Source of the DNA: Aquilaria yunnanensis
Taxonomy: Eukaryota; Streptophyta; Magnoliopsida; Malvales; Thymelaeaceae
Direction of reading: 5' to 3'
Assembly: GCA_039654915.1 (NCBI GenBank)
Contig: CM077593.1
Location: 40,890,501-40,954,500 of the forward strand
Length of the DNA: 64,000 nt
The notes under the pieces: model-generated
Seen by the model: the letters and a program-made list of their open reading frames with translations, nothing else
What the model was told of the DNA's origin: nothing
Databases searched by the model: none
Shown here: piece after piece, positions 43,720-54,000 of the stretch
Layout: every line of letters starts with the position of its first letter
Position numbering within the stretch: position 1 is the first letter of the stretch
Program-made: the position numbers and the translations under genes

Positions 43720-46144
43720 ATGCCTATCCCTGAGAGCTGGCAGCCTCTTTTATCTCATCTTTGCTGCACCACCCCTAAAAAATTAGAGAGGTGGAAGAAG
43801 AAGTTCTTTCTTCCCTCTTACGCCATTACCCGGCTGCCACGACCTGACCACTATGCTTTTTCAAACCATAGTACCGAGGTTACCATTTTCCGAGCCCAGC
43901 TAAAGGCCGGACTTCGGTATCCTCCCCCGAAGATGGTTTGCGAGTTCTGCCAATTTCATGGCATTGCTGTGAATCAGCTTCCCCCGAACTCGTACTGCTA
44001 TTTTAACGCCTTCCTCTGTATGTGTGGCGTCTTCGGGATAAAACCCCATTTTTTAATTTTCATGCAGTACTACAAGCTCTTCGTGGTCCCGAAGGGTGGC
44101 TTCTATTTCATGCTACCTCGGGGTTCCGGGAGCAAAAAATTCATGTTCACTTTTGCCACTAAGGACAGTTGGCGAGGGTGGCAACAGAAATTCTTCTTCC
44201 TGAAGATAGATGAGGCCTGGTCGTATGTTCCGACCAAATGGGCTCGGGGAAGGCTGAATGTGGACGTCGTTGATCCGAGGATACTGCTGACTCCAGAGTT
44301 GGCTCCCGTGTTCGAGGACTTCGACGGACGCATTCGAGACGTCTCCGACTGGGCTCCCGAGGTCGCTCCACGCTCCCTTTACCCCTTCCCCATTAACTGG
44401 AGGTTGATGACCGAAGAGGTCCTTCGGGAGTTAGGGGTGGTCAAGGAGCATGAGACTGACCTCGACATGCCAGCTCCTGCTATCGCCGAGAAGGACTCCT
44501 GGTTGGTGCAGCTCCTTCGGGAGGAAGTTTCTTTCGAAACGCTTTTCGAAAGTAAGTTATCCTCTACTCCTTTGCAGTTTTTCCCTCGGACTTACGCTGA
44601 TGTCTTTTTTCTTTTTCAGAGATGGGGGACGGGACTGCTGCATTCTACAAGTCCCTTTTCTCCGGCCAGGTGGAGAAGGGCGATCAAACAAAGAAGGCGG
44701 CTTCCCGAAGGCGGAAGTCTACTGGCGCTGGGCCTTCGGCGAAACGGGCAAAGAAAACTGCCCAGGTTCCTCTGGAGGACATTTCCGAGGAGGCTGCCGA
44801 GGAGCCTGGGCCAGCCGAGATTCCGCCGACCGAGGCTGCTGCCGAGGTCCCTGCCGCTGCCGAGGTTCCTTCCGCCGACGTCCCTCCCCAGAGCCCTTCC
44901 GTGCCGCAGGCCCTTCTGGAGGCCGTGGTAGAGGCTCCTTCTGCCGAGGAGCGGCGCAGGAAGAAAGGCAAGGGGATTTCGACTGAAGAGTCTTAGGGCT
45001 CCGAGGACGTCGTGACCGAAGTGCCGCCAGGTTTGTTGTTTTCAGAACAAGTATGGCTCTTTTGTTTTTCTGAAGTTTCCTTTGTCTCTGACCTCCTTCT
45101 CGTTTTCGCCATGCAGGGGAGTTGCTTACCCCGAACTGGGCGGCTGTACATGCGAAGACGCGGGCCCTTCACGATGCCAAAGTCCCGCAAGGGAAGATAC
45201 CAAAAGAGCCTTTCTGGACATTCACGGAGGGCATGAACTTGTACTCCGAGGACTGTCCTGAGATGGCGAAGCAGATTTCGAAGGGGGTGCTTACAGAGGC
45301 CTCCTTCAAGGCTATTGCGGCGTACCATCCGGGCGATGACACCCTCGCCGCGAAAGTTACCGAGCATGCTGCTCAGGTATGCTCTTCACACCTTTTTCCC
45401 TTCAATTTTTCCTAAGTGCTTGGCTCTTACTGACCTTGCGTTCATCTTTTCGCAGCTGCTGGGGTACGCCGGCTTTCTCCGAGTTCGGGTAGCCAGGCAG
45501 ACGGCGTTCCGAGCTTCGGCCTTAGAGGCCTTAGGAAAAGTGAAAGTCACATGCTCAGAATTAACCGTCAAGAACCAGCAGCTGGCAGATGCTGCGAAGA
45601 AAGAAGTTGCTGCCCTTCGGGAGGAGTTCGGAAGGAAAAGGAAGACCTTGAGAAGGACTCATCCCTGAAGATTGCTGACCTCGGTGATCAGGTGGCGGGG
45701 ATGCTTGCTGCCGACCAAGACCTTCTCAAAGATAAGTCAGATTCTGACAATCTTATACGGTCGTTGGTGAGTGAGAAAAAGGCTCTTGAAGCCGAGGTCC
45801 AGTCTTTGAAGAAGGAGCCCGACGTGAAGAAGAGGATGAAGGCGCTGAAGAAGGAGGTTGCAAACTTGAAGGACGAGCTCGAGGACCTTGAGGTTGAGAA
45901 GGACAAATCCGACCAAATAACCAAGGTCGCCTTCCAGGACGGATTCTGCCTTGCTCGGCACCAAGTCCTTGAGAGGTTCCCAGGTCTGGACCTCTCTTTT
46001 TTGGAAGCTCTGAACATTCTCGAGGGGCCTCGATGGTCCTGGTCAAAAATTGAGCACCTGAACCTGCCTTCCATAATTCCGGCGCCGAAGGTGGTGGAAA
46101 AGGGCACAGAGGCTGGTGGCTCCCAAGACGCCGAGAACCCTTAG
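43720..46144 (+). pseudogene. Antisense extra gene of element B (PF04195-like, four exons)
   Basis: Encoded opposite to gag-pol, between pol and the 3' LTR. Exons inferred from GT-AG borders and from copies in A and C: 43720-44551, 44620-45030, 45117-45376, 45456-46144. Exon 1 carries the PF04195-like 'putative gypsy type transposon' region (FCQFHGIAVNQ, MLPRGSGSKKFMF, DSWRGWQQKFFF). Exon 2 starts MGDGTAAFYKSLF and is Ala/Glu-rich. Exon 3 has MNLYSEDCPEM. Exon 4 is a long coiled coil ending with WSWSKIEHLNLP. A TAG at 44994-44996 and a frameshift near 45635 break the copy. Extra genes at this place are known in Tat elements; their function is not. Confidence 0.8.
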
Positions 46145-46349
46145 GCTGTTTTAGGGGCCTTTTCCTTTTTTCCTCTTCGTTTTTGTGCTCCTTCTTCGGG
46201 CACTTCTTCTTTGTAAGCCTGATCATTCTAATGAATATATTTTTTGGCTAAGTCTTTTTGCAAGATTTTACATTTCCATCGTCCCAAACAAGTTCGCTCA
46301 AGAGGCTTCAGGAAACCTGCAAGCACAAAAAATTATTCTTTGCTTTTTT

Positions 46350-46560
46350 CGGCGAGTACTTTCGCAGGTTTTTTTTTGTTTTCCATTTTTTCGAGCGTGA
46401 TGGCTCAAAGGACTTCGGAAAATCACATCTGCGCTTTTTTGCGGCGAGTACTTTCGCAAGATTTTTGTTTTCCATTTTTCCGAGCGTGATGGCTCAAGGG
46501 ACTTCGGAAAATCACATCTGCGCTTTTTTGCGGCGAACACCTTCGCGGACTTCTGTCTTG
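46350..46560. repeat. Tandem repeat, about 2.3 copies of a 90-92-bp unit
   Basis: GGCGAGTACTTTCGCA occurs at 46351 and 46443, and a variant at 46532. Each is followed by TTCCATTTTT, GAGCGTGATGGCTCAA and GACTTCGGAAAATCAC. Lies between the antisense gene end and the pol end. Confidence 0.8.
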
Positions 46561-46645
46561 CACCATTTTGTACACTTAAGAATTTTTCTCAAGGACATTC
46601 TGTACTTAGGATATTTTTTGTACAACACAATCCTTCCGTTCCATC

Positions 46646-48060
46646 TTAAGCGTAGAATTTCTTCAGGGCGTCTAAGTGCCAAGTGTTTTTCAATTCTATG
46701 CCTTCGGTGTCGCCAAGTTTGTACACGCCTTTTCGTACTTCGGCAAGAACCAGATAAGGTCCTTCCCAGTTCGCGCGAAGTACCCCGTGGGATGGCTTTC
46801 GAGGTGCAAAATCAGCCTTTCGGAGAACGAGGTCCCCTTTCTTGATTTCTTTTGGCCTGGCTCGCAAATTTATAGCCGCGGCCACTCTTTGCTGGAAAGC
46901 TTTTCTTCTCAGCTCAGCTATTTCTCTGTGTTCGCCCACGAGGTCGAGCTTCGTTCTTAGGCCAAGGTTGTTTCCACCTTCATCAAATACTTGCACCCGT
47001 ACTGATGGTCTGACTATCTCGATAGGGATGATGGCCTCTGTTCCGAAGACGAGTGAGAAGGGAGTCTCCCCTGTGGCTCTTCGGGGCGTCGTTCGGTAAC
47101 TCCATAATACGCTTTGGAGTTCTCCTGACCATTTCCCTTTTGTTTCCCCCAGTCTCTTTTTCAGGCCATCTTTTATGGTCCTGTTAGATACCTCCACCTG
47201 CCCGTTGCTTTGGGGGTGAGCTACTGGGCGAAGTGCATCTTTATTCCGAGGTCGCTGATAAATTCCTGGAATCCTTTGTCTATGAATTGGGATCCATTAT
47301 CAGCCACTAGTACCCTCGGTATGCCGAATCTACATACGATGTTCTTCCATACAAACTTCTGCACTTCTTTTGCCGAGATAGTTGCTAGCAGTTCTGCCTC
47401 GACCCATTTGGAGAAATAGTCTACTGCTACCACGCAGAATTTCACGCCTCCGGTCGCTGATTGGAGTGGCCCAATAAGGTCTATACCCCAGACTGCGAAG
47501 GGCCAGGGATAGTCAGCCGAAGTTACCATTTCCGAGGGTGCCCTCTGGATGTTCGCGTGTCTCTGGCAACTACCGCATTTCCGAACGAACTGCCTTGCGT
47601 CCTTTCTTAGGGTAGGCCAGAAGTATCCCTGGCAAAGTATCACTGCCGCCAGGGCATCGGTTCCTATGTGTGAACCACACATGCCTTCGTGGACTTCTTC
47701 AAGGATCATTTCAGTATCCTCTTCGTTCACACATCTTTGCAGTGGATTCGCGTATCCCTGTCGGTATAGTTTTTCACCAATCAGGAAGAAACGGCCGGAG
47801 CGCCTTCGCAGCTTTGCAGCGTCACCGGGGTCTTCGGGGAGCATATTTTCCGTGAGGTACCTTTTTATTGGATACCTCCATCCTTTTCCCGAGGTCGCTA
47901 TGCTCAGTACTGAGATGCTCGGACGGTCTAGCACCTCGGTGTAGGTCTTTGACTTCGCCAAGCAATCTGCCTCGGTATTTTTCCGCCGAGGTACGTTTTC
48001 GATCCGTACGGCGTCAAACTCTTGAATGAGTTTTGCTACCAGCTCGTGGTATTTTGCCAA
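46646..48060 (-). pseudogene. RNase H end and integrase of element B
   Basis: 47221-48060 reads the last part of the second RNase H, a linker (ENVPRRKNTEADCLA), the HHCC zinc domain (HEGMCGSH, then CGSCQRHA) and the catalytic core (AVDYFSKWVEAE, VADNGSQFIDKGF, EFISDLG). The last positions of the core are lost by a one-base deletion at about 47222 (CCC where D has CCCC). 46646-47197 reads the remainder and the C-terminal domain (SYRTTPRRATGETPF, ends LKKFYA). Integrase would insert the DNA copy. One base restricts this copy. Confidence 0.92.
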
Positions 48061-49062
48061 GGTTGGGTCCTTCGCCCCATAGTCTCCTGCCGTCTACTGA
48101 ACTACTAGCTGGGAGTCGCTGTGAGCCTTTAAGTTTCTCACGCCAATTTTTTTGGCCAGTCGTAATCCCGCTATGAGGGCCTCATACTCAGCCACATTGT
48201 TAGTGACGTTGAAGCTGAACTTGATAGCCTTCATTACTTCCAGGCCTTCGGGGCCTCTGATAATTACCCCAGCTCCCTGGTGTTCGGACCCCGAGGCTCC
48301 GTCAACATGTAAGGTCCATTCTGGCTCACCTTCGTTCGGATCCGGATGACTCTCCTCAGTGGTGGGTATTTCGGCAATGAATTCTGCCAGTGCTTGAGCT
48401 TTTATGGCCTTTCGAGGTTCATAGGTGATATCGTGTTCGCGAAGCTCTATACACCACTTGGAGAGCCTTCCCGAATGATCCACTTTACTCATAACGTCCC
48501 GTAGTGGTAGGCTACTTCGGACGATGATGGGGTGAGCCTGAAAGTATGGTCGCAGCCTTCTCCCTGCAAGCACCAAGGCGTATATAGCTTTTTGCAGCAG
48601 AGGGTACCTGACTTCGGCGCCATGCAGGGATTTGCTTACATAGTAGACCGGCCATTGTTTTGGCCCTTCTTCTTTCACGAGGACCGAGCTCACAGCCTTT
48701 TCCGTGACGGCGAGGTATAATACGAGGGGCTCTCCCTCGCGAGGTTGTCGCAGAGTTGGCAGGCTGGCTAGGTATCTTTTGAGTTCTTCCCAGGCTTTTT
48801 GACAGTCTTGATCCCAAGGATGATCATCCCTTTTGAGGTTGCCTTCCTTTTTTGCTGCCTTAGTGAGGACTTTGAAGAAAGGCCGACACCTATCTCCGTA
48901 CCTGGAAATGAACCTGCTAAGAGAGGTTATTCTTCCGGTGAGTCTCTGCACATCTTTTACTGTGGCAGGAGTTCGGAACTCGAGTAGAGCCTTAATTTTT
49001 TCGGGGTTAGCATCGATGCCTCTTTCGGATACCATGTATCCAAGGAACTTTCCCGAGGTCAC
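48061..49062 (-). pseudogene. RT thumb, RNase H and second RNase H of element B
   Basis: Open from 49062 to 48094: GKFLGYMVSERGI (end of RT), the element's own RNase H (VTEKAVSSVLV, YYVSKSLHGAEVRYPLL) and the second RNase H (LHVDGASGSEHQGAG, NNVAEYEALIAGL). A TAG at 48091-48093 replaces Gln of VRQTAGD. The TAA before 49062 replaces Gly in the phrase CIFGVTSG of D. RNase H degrades the RNA of the RNA-DNA hybrid. The second domain is thought to have been acquired by the Tat lineage. Confidence 0.92.
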
Positions 49063-51942
49063 TTAGAACATGCACTTTTCAGGATTGAGACGAATCTCGA
49101 AGGCTCTGAGCTTTTGGAAGGTTTCCTCTAGATCTGCAACGTGGTTGCGAGGGAGCTTGCTTTTGACTATCATATCGTCAACATATACCTCCATGTTTCT
49201 CCCCATTTGGTTCTTAAAGACCTTGTTCATCAACCTTTGGTAGGTGGCTCCTGCTTTTTTAAGCCCGAAGGGCATCCTGACGTAGCAGTATGTTCCTCCC
49301 TCGGTGATGAAGGCAGTTTTCTCTTCATCTTCGGGGTCCATCCTTATTTGATGGTAGCCGCTGAAGGCGTCTAGGAAACTTAGGAGCCCGTATTCGGCAG
49401 TTGAGTCTACCAGTTGGTCTATTGGCAGAAGGAGGTATGAGTCTTTCGGGCAAGCATCGTTCAAGTTTCTGAAGTCGATGCACATCCGGAGTTTGCTGCT
49501 GCCTTCTTTTATGGCAATCACCACGTTGCTTAACCATTCGGGGTATTTGACCTCCCTGATGACTTCAGCGTCTAACAGGCGCTGGATTTCGGTTTTCACA
49601 AAGTTGCTCTTATGGGCTGAGATGCTTCGCTTCTTTTGCCGGACAGGCTTTGCTTCCGGGCTTACTTTGAGGCTATGTTGTATTATGCCAGGGTGCACAC
49701 CTGGCATGTCTTTCGGCGAGTAGGCAAAAAGATCTTTATTTCCCAGTAGAAAATATACAAGGTTTTTCTTGTCACCTTCGGGCAAGCTCTTCCCTATTCG
49801 GGTAGATTGTCCTGGGACAAGTTCCACTGTTTCTGTTTCCGCTCTCGGGGGTTCTCCTTCTTTGCCCTTCTCTGGTGCCTTTGCCTCCATTGTTTGTGCG
49901 AGGTTATTTGCCGGAGCTTTTCGTGCTTTCACAAACACCTTCCTTACCTCGGCTTGATCTATGAAGACCTCTGCATCCCCATCCTTGGTGGCGAATGTGA
50001 CAGTCAAGTACTTCACATTAGGGCAAATGTGCAGGTTTCCCTGTGTCTGCCTTCCAAGGATGGCGTTGTACGAAGAATGAACGTCCATGACGATAAATCT
50101 CGCCATTGTGGAGGCGTACAACTCAGCTGTTCCGTCGACCGAAGTTCCTTTCATCATCAGGGGGAGATCAATCCATCCGAGGACAGGTAGTTCAGACGGT
50201 CCAACCCCGAAGGTGGGCGAGGTGACAGGCTTGAGCTCGCTGCTGGAGATGTCCAAATTCGATAATAAATGCGAGAATAGGACGTCAGTATTTGATCCAT
50301 CGTCAAGCAACACTCTTTTGACGTCCCAGTTCCCTATCCTTGCCATGATTAGCAGCGGATCATCATGGGGGAAGATGACGGTGGATCCATCCTTGCGAGC
50401 CAGTTTCTTTGCCGGACTCTGATATTCCATTACCGCAATTTCTCTGGCCTTCCGCTTTCTTTCCGAGGATGGGAGCCCCGTAGTGATGGTTTGTATCACC
50501 CCTGCAGGAAGAGTAGGGCGCTTTTTCGGGCTTCTGTTCCTCCGTCTGTCGAAGTTGTAGTCCTCGTCTTCGGCCCTTTCTTCCTCATCTTTTCTTCCTT
50601 TTGGGGAAGGCATCTGCAGATATTTCTGAAGTTGGCCGAGTTTTATCAGCGACTCAATGTACTTTTTCAGTTGGAAGCAGTCTTCGGTGTCATGGCCGTG
50701 GTCGCGGTGAAACTGGCAGAACTTCTTGATGTTTTTCTTGTTATCAGCGGTCATGGCCCTTGGCCGCCGAATCTGCGTCCCCTGCCTTTCCAGCGCCATG
50801 AGGATGTTTGTCCGTGTAGTGCTCAGGGGTGTGAAGCTTTGAAGTTTGTTTCCCCACATCCTCCGAGGTCGGCCTCCCTGTTCAGTTGGATGCCGGGCTT
50901 GCTGATTGGACCCTTCGGCGCGGTTGTGATCGAACTTCGGCCCAGCCATTCTCAGCTCCTCGGCGGTCATGTGCTGTTCGGCCCTTCGGTAAAATTCTCC
51001 GAGGGTGTCCGGGGGGTCCTTCGAGAACTCGTAGAACAGCTGTGAGTCTCGCCGAAGGCCCCGTGTCATGGCGAGGATGCGTATTTCGGGCCGGAAGTCC
51101 GGGACACTTAGAGCTTCCCTGTTGAATCTTTCGACATAGTCTCGGATGGTTTCTCCGTTTCTCTGCTCTATGTCGAACATTTGAACAGGCATCTTCGCCG
51201 TTGGCCGGCTTCCAATGAATTGTTGCGCGAAGGCCGTAGACAACTCCTGGAACTCAGTGATGGCTCCGGGGGGCAATGAGTTGTACCACGTAGTTGCTGG
51301 TCCCGTGAGGGTGACCTCAAAGTATTTACACATGGTAGCATCGTCAGCACCATGCATTATCATGCTGCGTCTGTACTTGGTCAGATGGGCCTGCGGATCA
51401 GTGCGTCCATCATAAATCTCCAGCCGAGGTACCCTGAAGTCGCCTGGCATGGCTGCCTCGGCCACGACCCGGGTGAATGGGGACCCATCTTTGCAGAAGG
51501 CTCCAGTCAGCCTGTCCCAGACGGGTTTGCGAGCTACCTGCTTTTCCACCCTGTCTAGCCGTGCTAGTATCCTTTCCATGAGAACTGTGGTGTTAGGCTC
51601 TTCCTCTGGGAAGGGAGATCGTCGGCGCCTCTTCGGGGAGTGATTTTGGCGCTGAGGGGATAGGGACCTCGCCTCTGGCGACGAACTCCTTCGCTGTGGG
51701 ACTTTCGGTCGCTTGGACCCAGTTTGTCCCACATGCCGTTTCCCGAGGGGTATATTCTCTGTAGACGACTCTTCGCGCGGGTCTCCGCTTCTCGAGCTGC
51801 GATGAGTCGACCTAGGGCTTTTCTCTCGAGGGCTTGCAGGTGAGGGAGGTCTTTGGGCCTGTGCCTGCTGTGACCAACTTCGGTCAATCTGCTGTGTCAT
51901 TTCGGCCACGACCGAACGCTGAAACTCCCTCATAAAGCTCAT
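49063..51942 (-). CDS. Gag-protease-reverse transcriptase (N-terminal 959 residues) of element B
   Basis: The first Met after the primer-binding site is at 51942 (MSFMREFQRS), so it is chosen as gag start; the open frame extends further to 52200 through the primer-binding site. Order: a Pro/Ser/Arg-rich region, the gag domain (GDFRVPRLEIYDGRTDP; MCKYFEVTLTGPATTWYN; DYVERFNREA), a zinc-knuckle-like CQFHRDHGHDTEDC (about 50677-50722), aspartic protease (DDGSNTDVLF, about 50281-50311), RT with LRMCIDFRN (about 49460-49490), FLDAFSGYHQI and the catalytic YVDD (about 49165-49195). It ends at a premature TAA (KCMF*). Gag forms the particle, protease cuts the polyprotein, RT copies the RNA. Uninterrupted over this length, it is the best preserved frame in the window. 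Confidence 0.93.
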   Translation of the reverse strand: MSFMREFQRSVVAEMTQQIDRSWSQQAQAQRPPSPASPREKSPRSTHRSSRSGDPREESSTENIPLGKRHVGQTGSKRPKVPQRRSSSPEARSLSPQRQNHSPKRRRRSPFPEEEPNTTVLMERILARLDRVEKQVARKPVWDRLTGAFCKDGSPFTRVVAEAAMPGDFRVPRLEIYDGRTDPQAHLTKYRRSMIMHGADDATMCKYFEVTLTGPATTWYNSLPPGAITEFQELSTAFAQQFIGSRPTAKMPVQMFDIEQRNGETIRDYVERFNREALSVPDFRPEIRILAMTRGLRRDSQLFYEFSKDPPDTLGEFYRRAEQHMTAEELRMAGPKFDHNRAEGSNQQARHPTEQGGRPRRMWGNKLQSFTPLSTTRTNILMALERQGTQIRRPRAMTADNKKNIKKFCQFHRDHGHDTEDCFQLKKYIESLIKLGQLQKYLQMPSPKGRKDEEERAEDEDYNFDRRRNRSPKKRPTLPAGVIQTITTGLPSSERKRKAREIAVMEYQSPAKKLARKDGSTVIFPHDDPLLIMARIGNWDVKRVLLDDGSNTDVLFSHLLSNLDISSSELKPVTSPTFGVGPSELPVLGWIDLPLMMKGTSVDGTAELYASTMARFIVMDVHSSYNAILGRQTQGNLHICPNVKYLTVTFATKDGDAEVFIDQAEVRKVFVKARKAPANNLAQTMEAKAPEKGKEGEPPRAETETVELVPGQSTRIGKSLPEGDKKNLVYFLLGNKDLFAYSPKDMPGVHPGIIQHSLKVSPEAKPVRQKKRSISAHKSNFVKTEIQRLLDAEVIREVKYPEWLSNVVIAIKEGSSKLRMCIDFRNLNDACPKDSYLLLPIDQLVDSTAEYGLLSFLDAFSGYHQIRMDPEDEEKTAFITEGGTYCYVRMPFGLKKAGATYQRLMNKVFKNQMGRNMEVYVDDMIVKSKLPRNHVADLEETFQKLRAFEIRLNPEKCMF

Positions 51943-52089
51943 AGTGATTACTAGATGGCGGTCTTCCTCAGGCGCAGAAGTCCCTGGGAGTGTTTGCTCA
52001 GCAGCCGGTTGTGTCTCAGGCGCGGACGGAGACCTCGGGAGTCCCTTGTCCTTAGAACGCCGAGTTTCAACGATGGCGATCTCAGAGCG

Positions 52090-52111
52090 GGTTCCCACAG
52101 ACGGCGCCAAA
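52090..52111 (-). other. Primer-binding site of element B
   Basis: The minus strand reads TTTGGCGCCGTCTGTGGGA immediately next to the 5' LTR. The first nine bases fit a tRNA-Asp end; the rest does not fully. Confidence 0.82.
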
Positions 52112-52972
52112 TGATGCCCGGGGGCTTCATCGTTGGTAGTCATGGTGACTGATGAAGGGACTCCAGGAGAGGAAGAATGCCTGGTGGCCGGTTTGCCCAA
52201 GGGAGAGTGCCTGAGATGTTCAGAAAAAGTGGGTTAGGAGGTCCCCGGGGTGTTTTTCCGGGGAGGAGCCTCCGACGCCCAAGTCAGTGGTGCTGAGAGA
52301 AGGCAGAGGGAATAGCACTGAGGGGTTCAGTGAACTCGCCTGGTCGTGTTTTCTCAGGGTGAGGAGTCAGGATCTTTGCCAGCCGTTTGCCAGGGTGTTT
52401 TCCCCTGATATTTATAGAGGTGTCCAGCCCGTTCAGATTGTGACACGTGTTTAGTCGAATGTTCTCTGAATGTCTGGGCGTAGAGGACAAGTAGCTGGTG
52501 GCAGGCTTCCTTGAGCCTTGAGCCGAGATGGGCCATGATGTGATTTTGATGGTGTCGGCGTGTCAGAGCGCCGTTTGAGGCGGCTTGTGACGTCTGTGGG
52601 CGACATGTCAGAGGCTTCCTTAAATGCTCCTGCCGTGTTCCCAAGGTCCCTGGGTGAGGTCGTCCTGTAGTATGGACTGTGCCACTTCGGGAAACCTGCC
52701 CCTAGTTCGGGGGTTCCCAGATCCAGGGAGTTCCGCCTTCGGGAAGATCATGTTCGGCCCGCCCTAGCTGGTGCCACTTTTCCGAAGGCGGTCCGTTTAC
52801 TATCCTCGGGGGGGCCGATAGTATCCTCAGGTTTCCTGGCGTGCCGAGCTCGGGCTCTTCGGCTTTTCTCCGAGGTGTGTGATCCCACCTTTTTCCGGGT
52901 AACGCTAGATCTCCTGGCCATTCTGGTGGCAGGGAGTTCGGCCAGGCGGAGGCGATAGTCCTTCGGCTATCA
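52112..52972 (-). repeat. 5' LTR of element B (861 bp) with promoter
   Basis: A near copy of 42085-42944. The promoter has a G-box CACGTG (52444-52449) upstream of a TATA box (minus strand TATAAATA, 52409-52416). TSD ATCTC follows at 52973. Confidence 0.94.
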
Positions 52973-52977
52973 ATCTC

Positions 52978-53207
52978 CTTGAAGGATCTCCGCTCCGAAC
53001 TCTCTCCCACACCGGAAGTCTTTCCCGTCCTCACCAACCACGGTACCAGGAAGCTGCCGGCAACCACTTAAGGTGACCCTCTCAGGGTACCTTCTTGCAC
53101 CTCCAGGACCCCCTACTGCCCACACCGTTGCACACAGTGGAGATGCTGGCTCCGCCTAACCGGACCGCATCAGATGCTGGCTCCGCATATCTTGAAGCCC
53201 GGCATCA
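52978..53207 (+). repeat. 3' LTR of element A, second part
   Basis: Matches 27838-28067 of the 5' LTR, ending GCCCGGCATCA, followed by the target duplication AAATG. Confidence 0.93.
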
Positions 53208-53212
53208 AAATG

Positions 53213-54000
53213 TAAAAAAAAAGTGATAAAATTTAAAAAAGTAATAAATGTTAAAAAAATGGTAAATTTTTTTAAAAAGCTATTAAAAACCAAAAAAGTG
53301 ATAAATAATTATAAAATGTAACAAATAATTTTAAAAAATGATTAAATAAAAAAAAGATATAAAAAATTTAAAAATTGAAATATTTTTCAAAAAAAGTGAT
53401 TAAACTAAAAAAAGAAAATAAATATAAAAAAAGCAATAAAAAAGCGATAAATTTTTAAAAAATTATCTGTGTAAAAAAATATTAATTGCTGACTAATATA
53501 ATTAATAAAATACTTTTTTGTACATATGTCAATGATTCTCAAAATATAAAATCTATGTATATTGATGAACTTAGTAAAAAAAAAATTTATTGCATTTTAG
53601 AATTTTTATCACTTTTTTTTTCTTTTTAATCACTTTTTAAAAATATTTCCCATTTTTTAACATTTATCACGTTTGTTTATATTTTATCATTTTTTTATAT
53701 TTAATCACTCTTTGTAGTTTTAATCGCTTTTTATTTATTTATTTGATTTTCTAAAAAAATGTTTGTTTTTTTTAGTTTTCTTATCGCTTTTTTTATTTAA
53801 TCAATTTTTTAAATTATTTATTGCATTTTAAAATTATTTATCACTTTTTCAGTTTTTATTTGGCTTTTAAAAATATTTACCAATTTTTTAACATTTATCA
53901 CATTTTCTTTATTTTATCGCTTTATTAAACATTTAATCACCTTTTTTTAAAATTTTATCATTTTTTTTACATTTAATCACTTTTTCTTACATTTTATCGC
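53213..54000. repeat. AT-rich repeat arm of element E, before the minisatellite
   Basis: 53213-53480 is A-rich with repeated AAAAAGTGATAAA and TAAAAAGC phrases; 53540-54000 is T-rich with TTTATCACTTTTT and TTTAATCACTTTTT. The T-rich half is the inverted counterpart of 55138-56090. No coding. Confidence 0.8.

Larger units (their letters stand above)
42085..52972 (-). mobile_element. Element B: near-complete Tat-lineage retrotransposon inserted in the 3' LTR of A
   Basis: 10.9-kb element with LTRs 42085-42944 and 52112-52972 and the duplication ATCTC on both sides (42080-42084, 52973-52977). Minus strand: primer-binding site, gag-PR-RT-RNH-aRNH-IN. Between IN and the 3' LTR lies a plus-strand (antisense) gene with introns. 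The two LTRs differ at roughly 15-20 positions by eye, mostly transitions. Pol has two nonsense codons and one frameshift, so this is the most intact copy here but not functional by itself. Confidence 0.95.
27016..53207 (+). mobile_element. Element A: non-autonomous Tat-lineage retrotransposon, host of C and B
   Basis: LTRs at 27016-28067 and 41261-42084 plus 52978-53207 (split by B). The 5-bp duplication AAATG flanks it at 27011-27015 and 53208-53212. On the plus strand: primer-binding site, a gag N-terminal remnant, then (after inserted C) remnants of RNase H and integrase, an antisense extra gene, and a polypurine tract. Most of gag, all of protease and most of RT are missing. Its own length without C and B is about 7.7 kb. 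Confidence 0.93.

Noticed and set aside
51943..52200. N-terminal extension of the B polyprotein frame into the LTR
   Set aside because: It crosses the primer-binding site; gag most likely begins at 51942.
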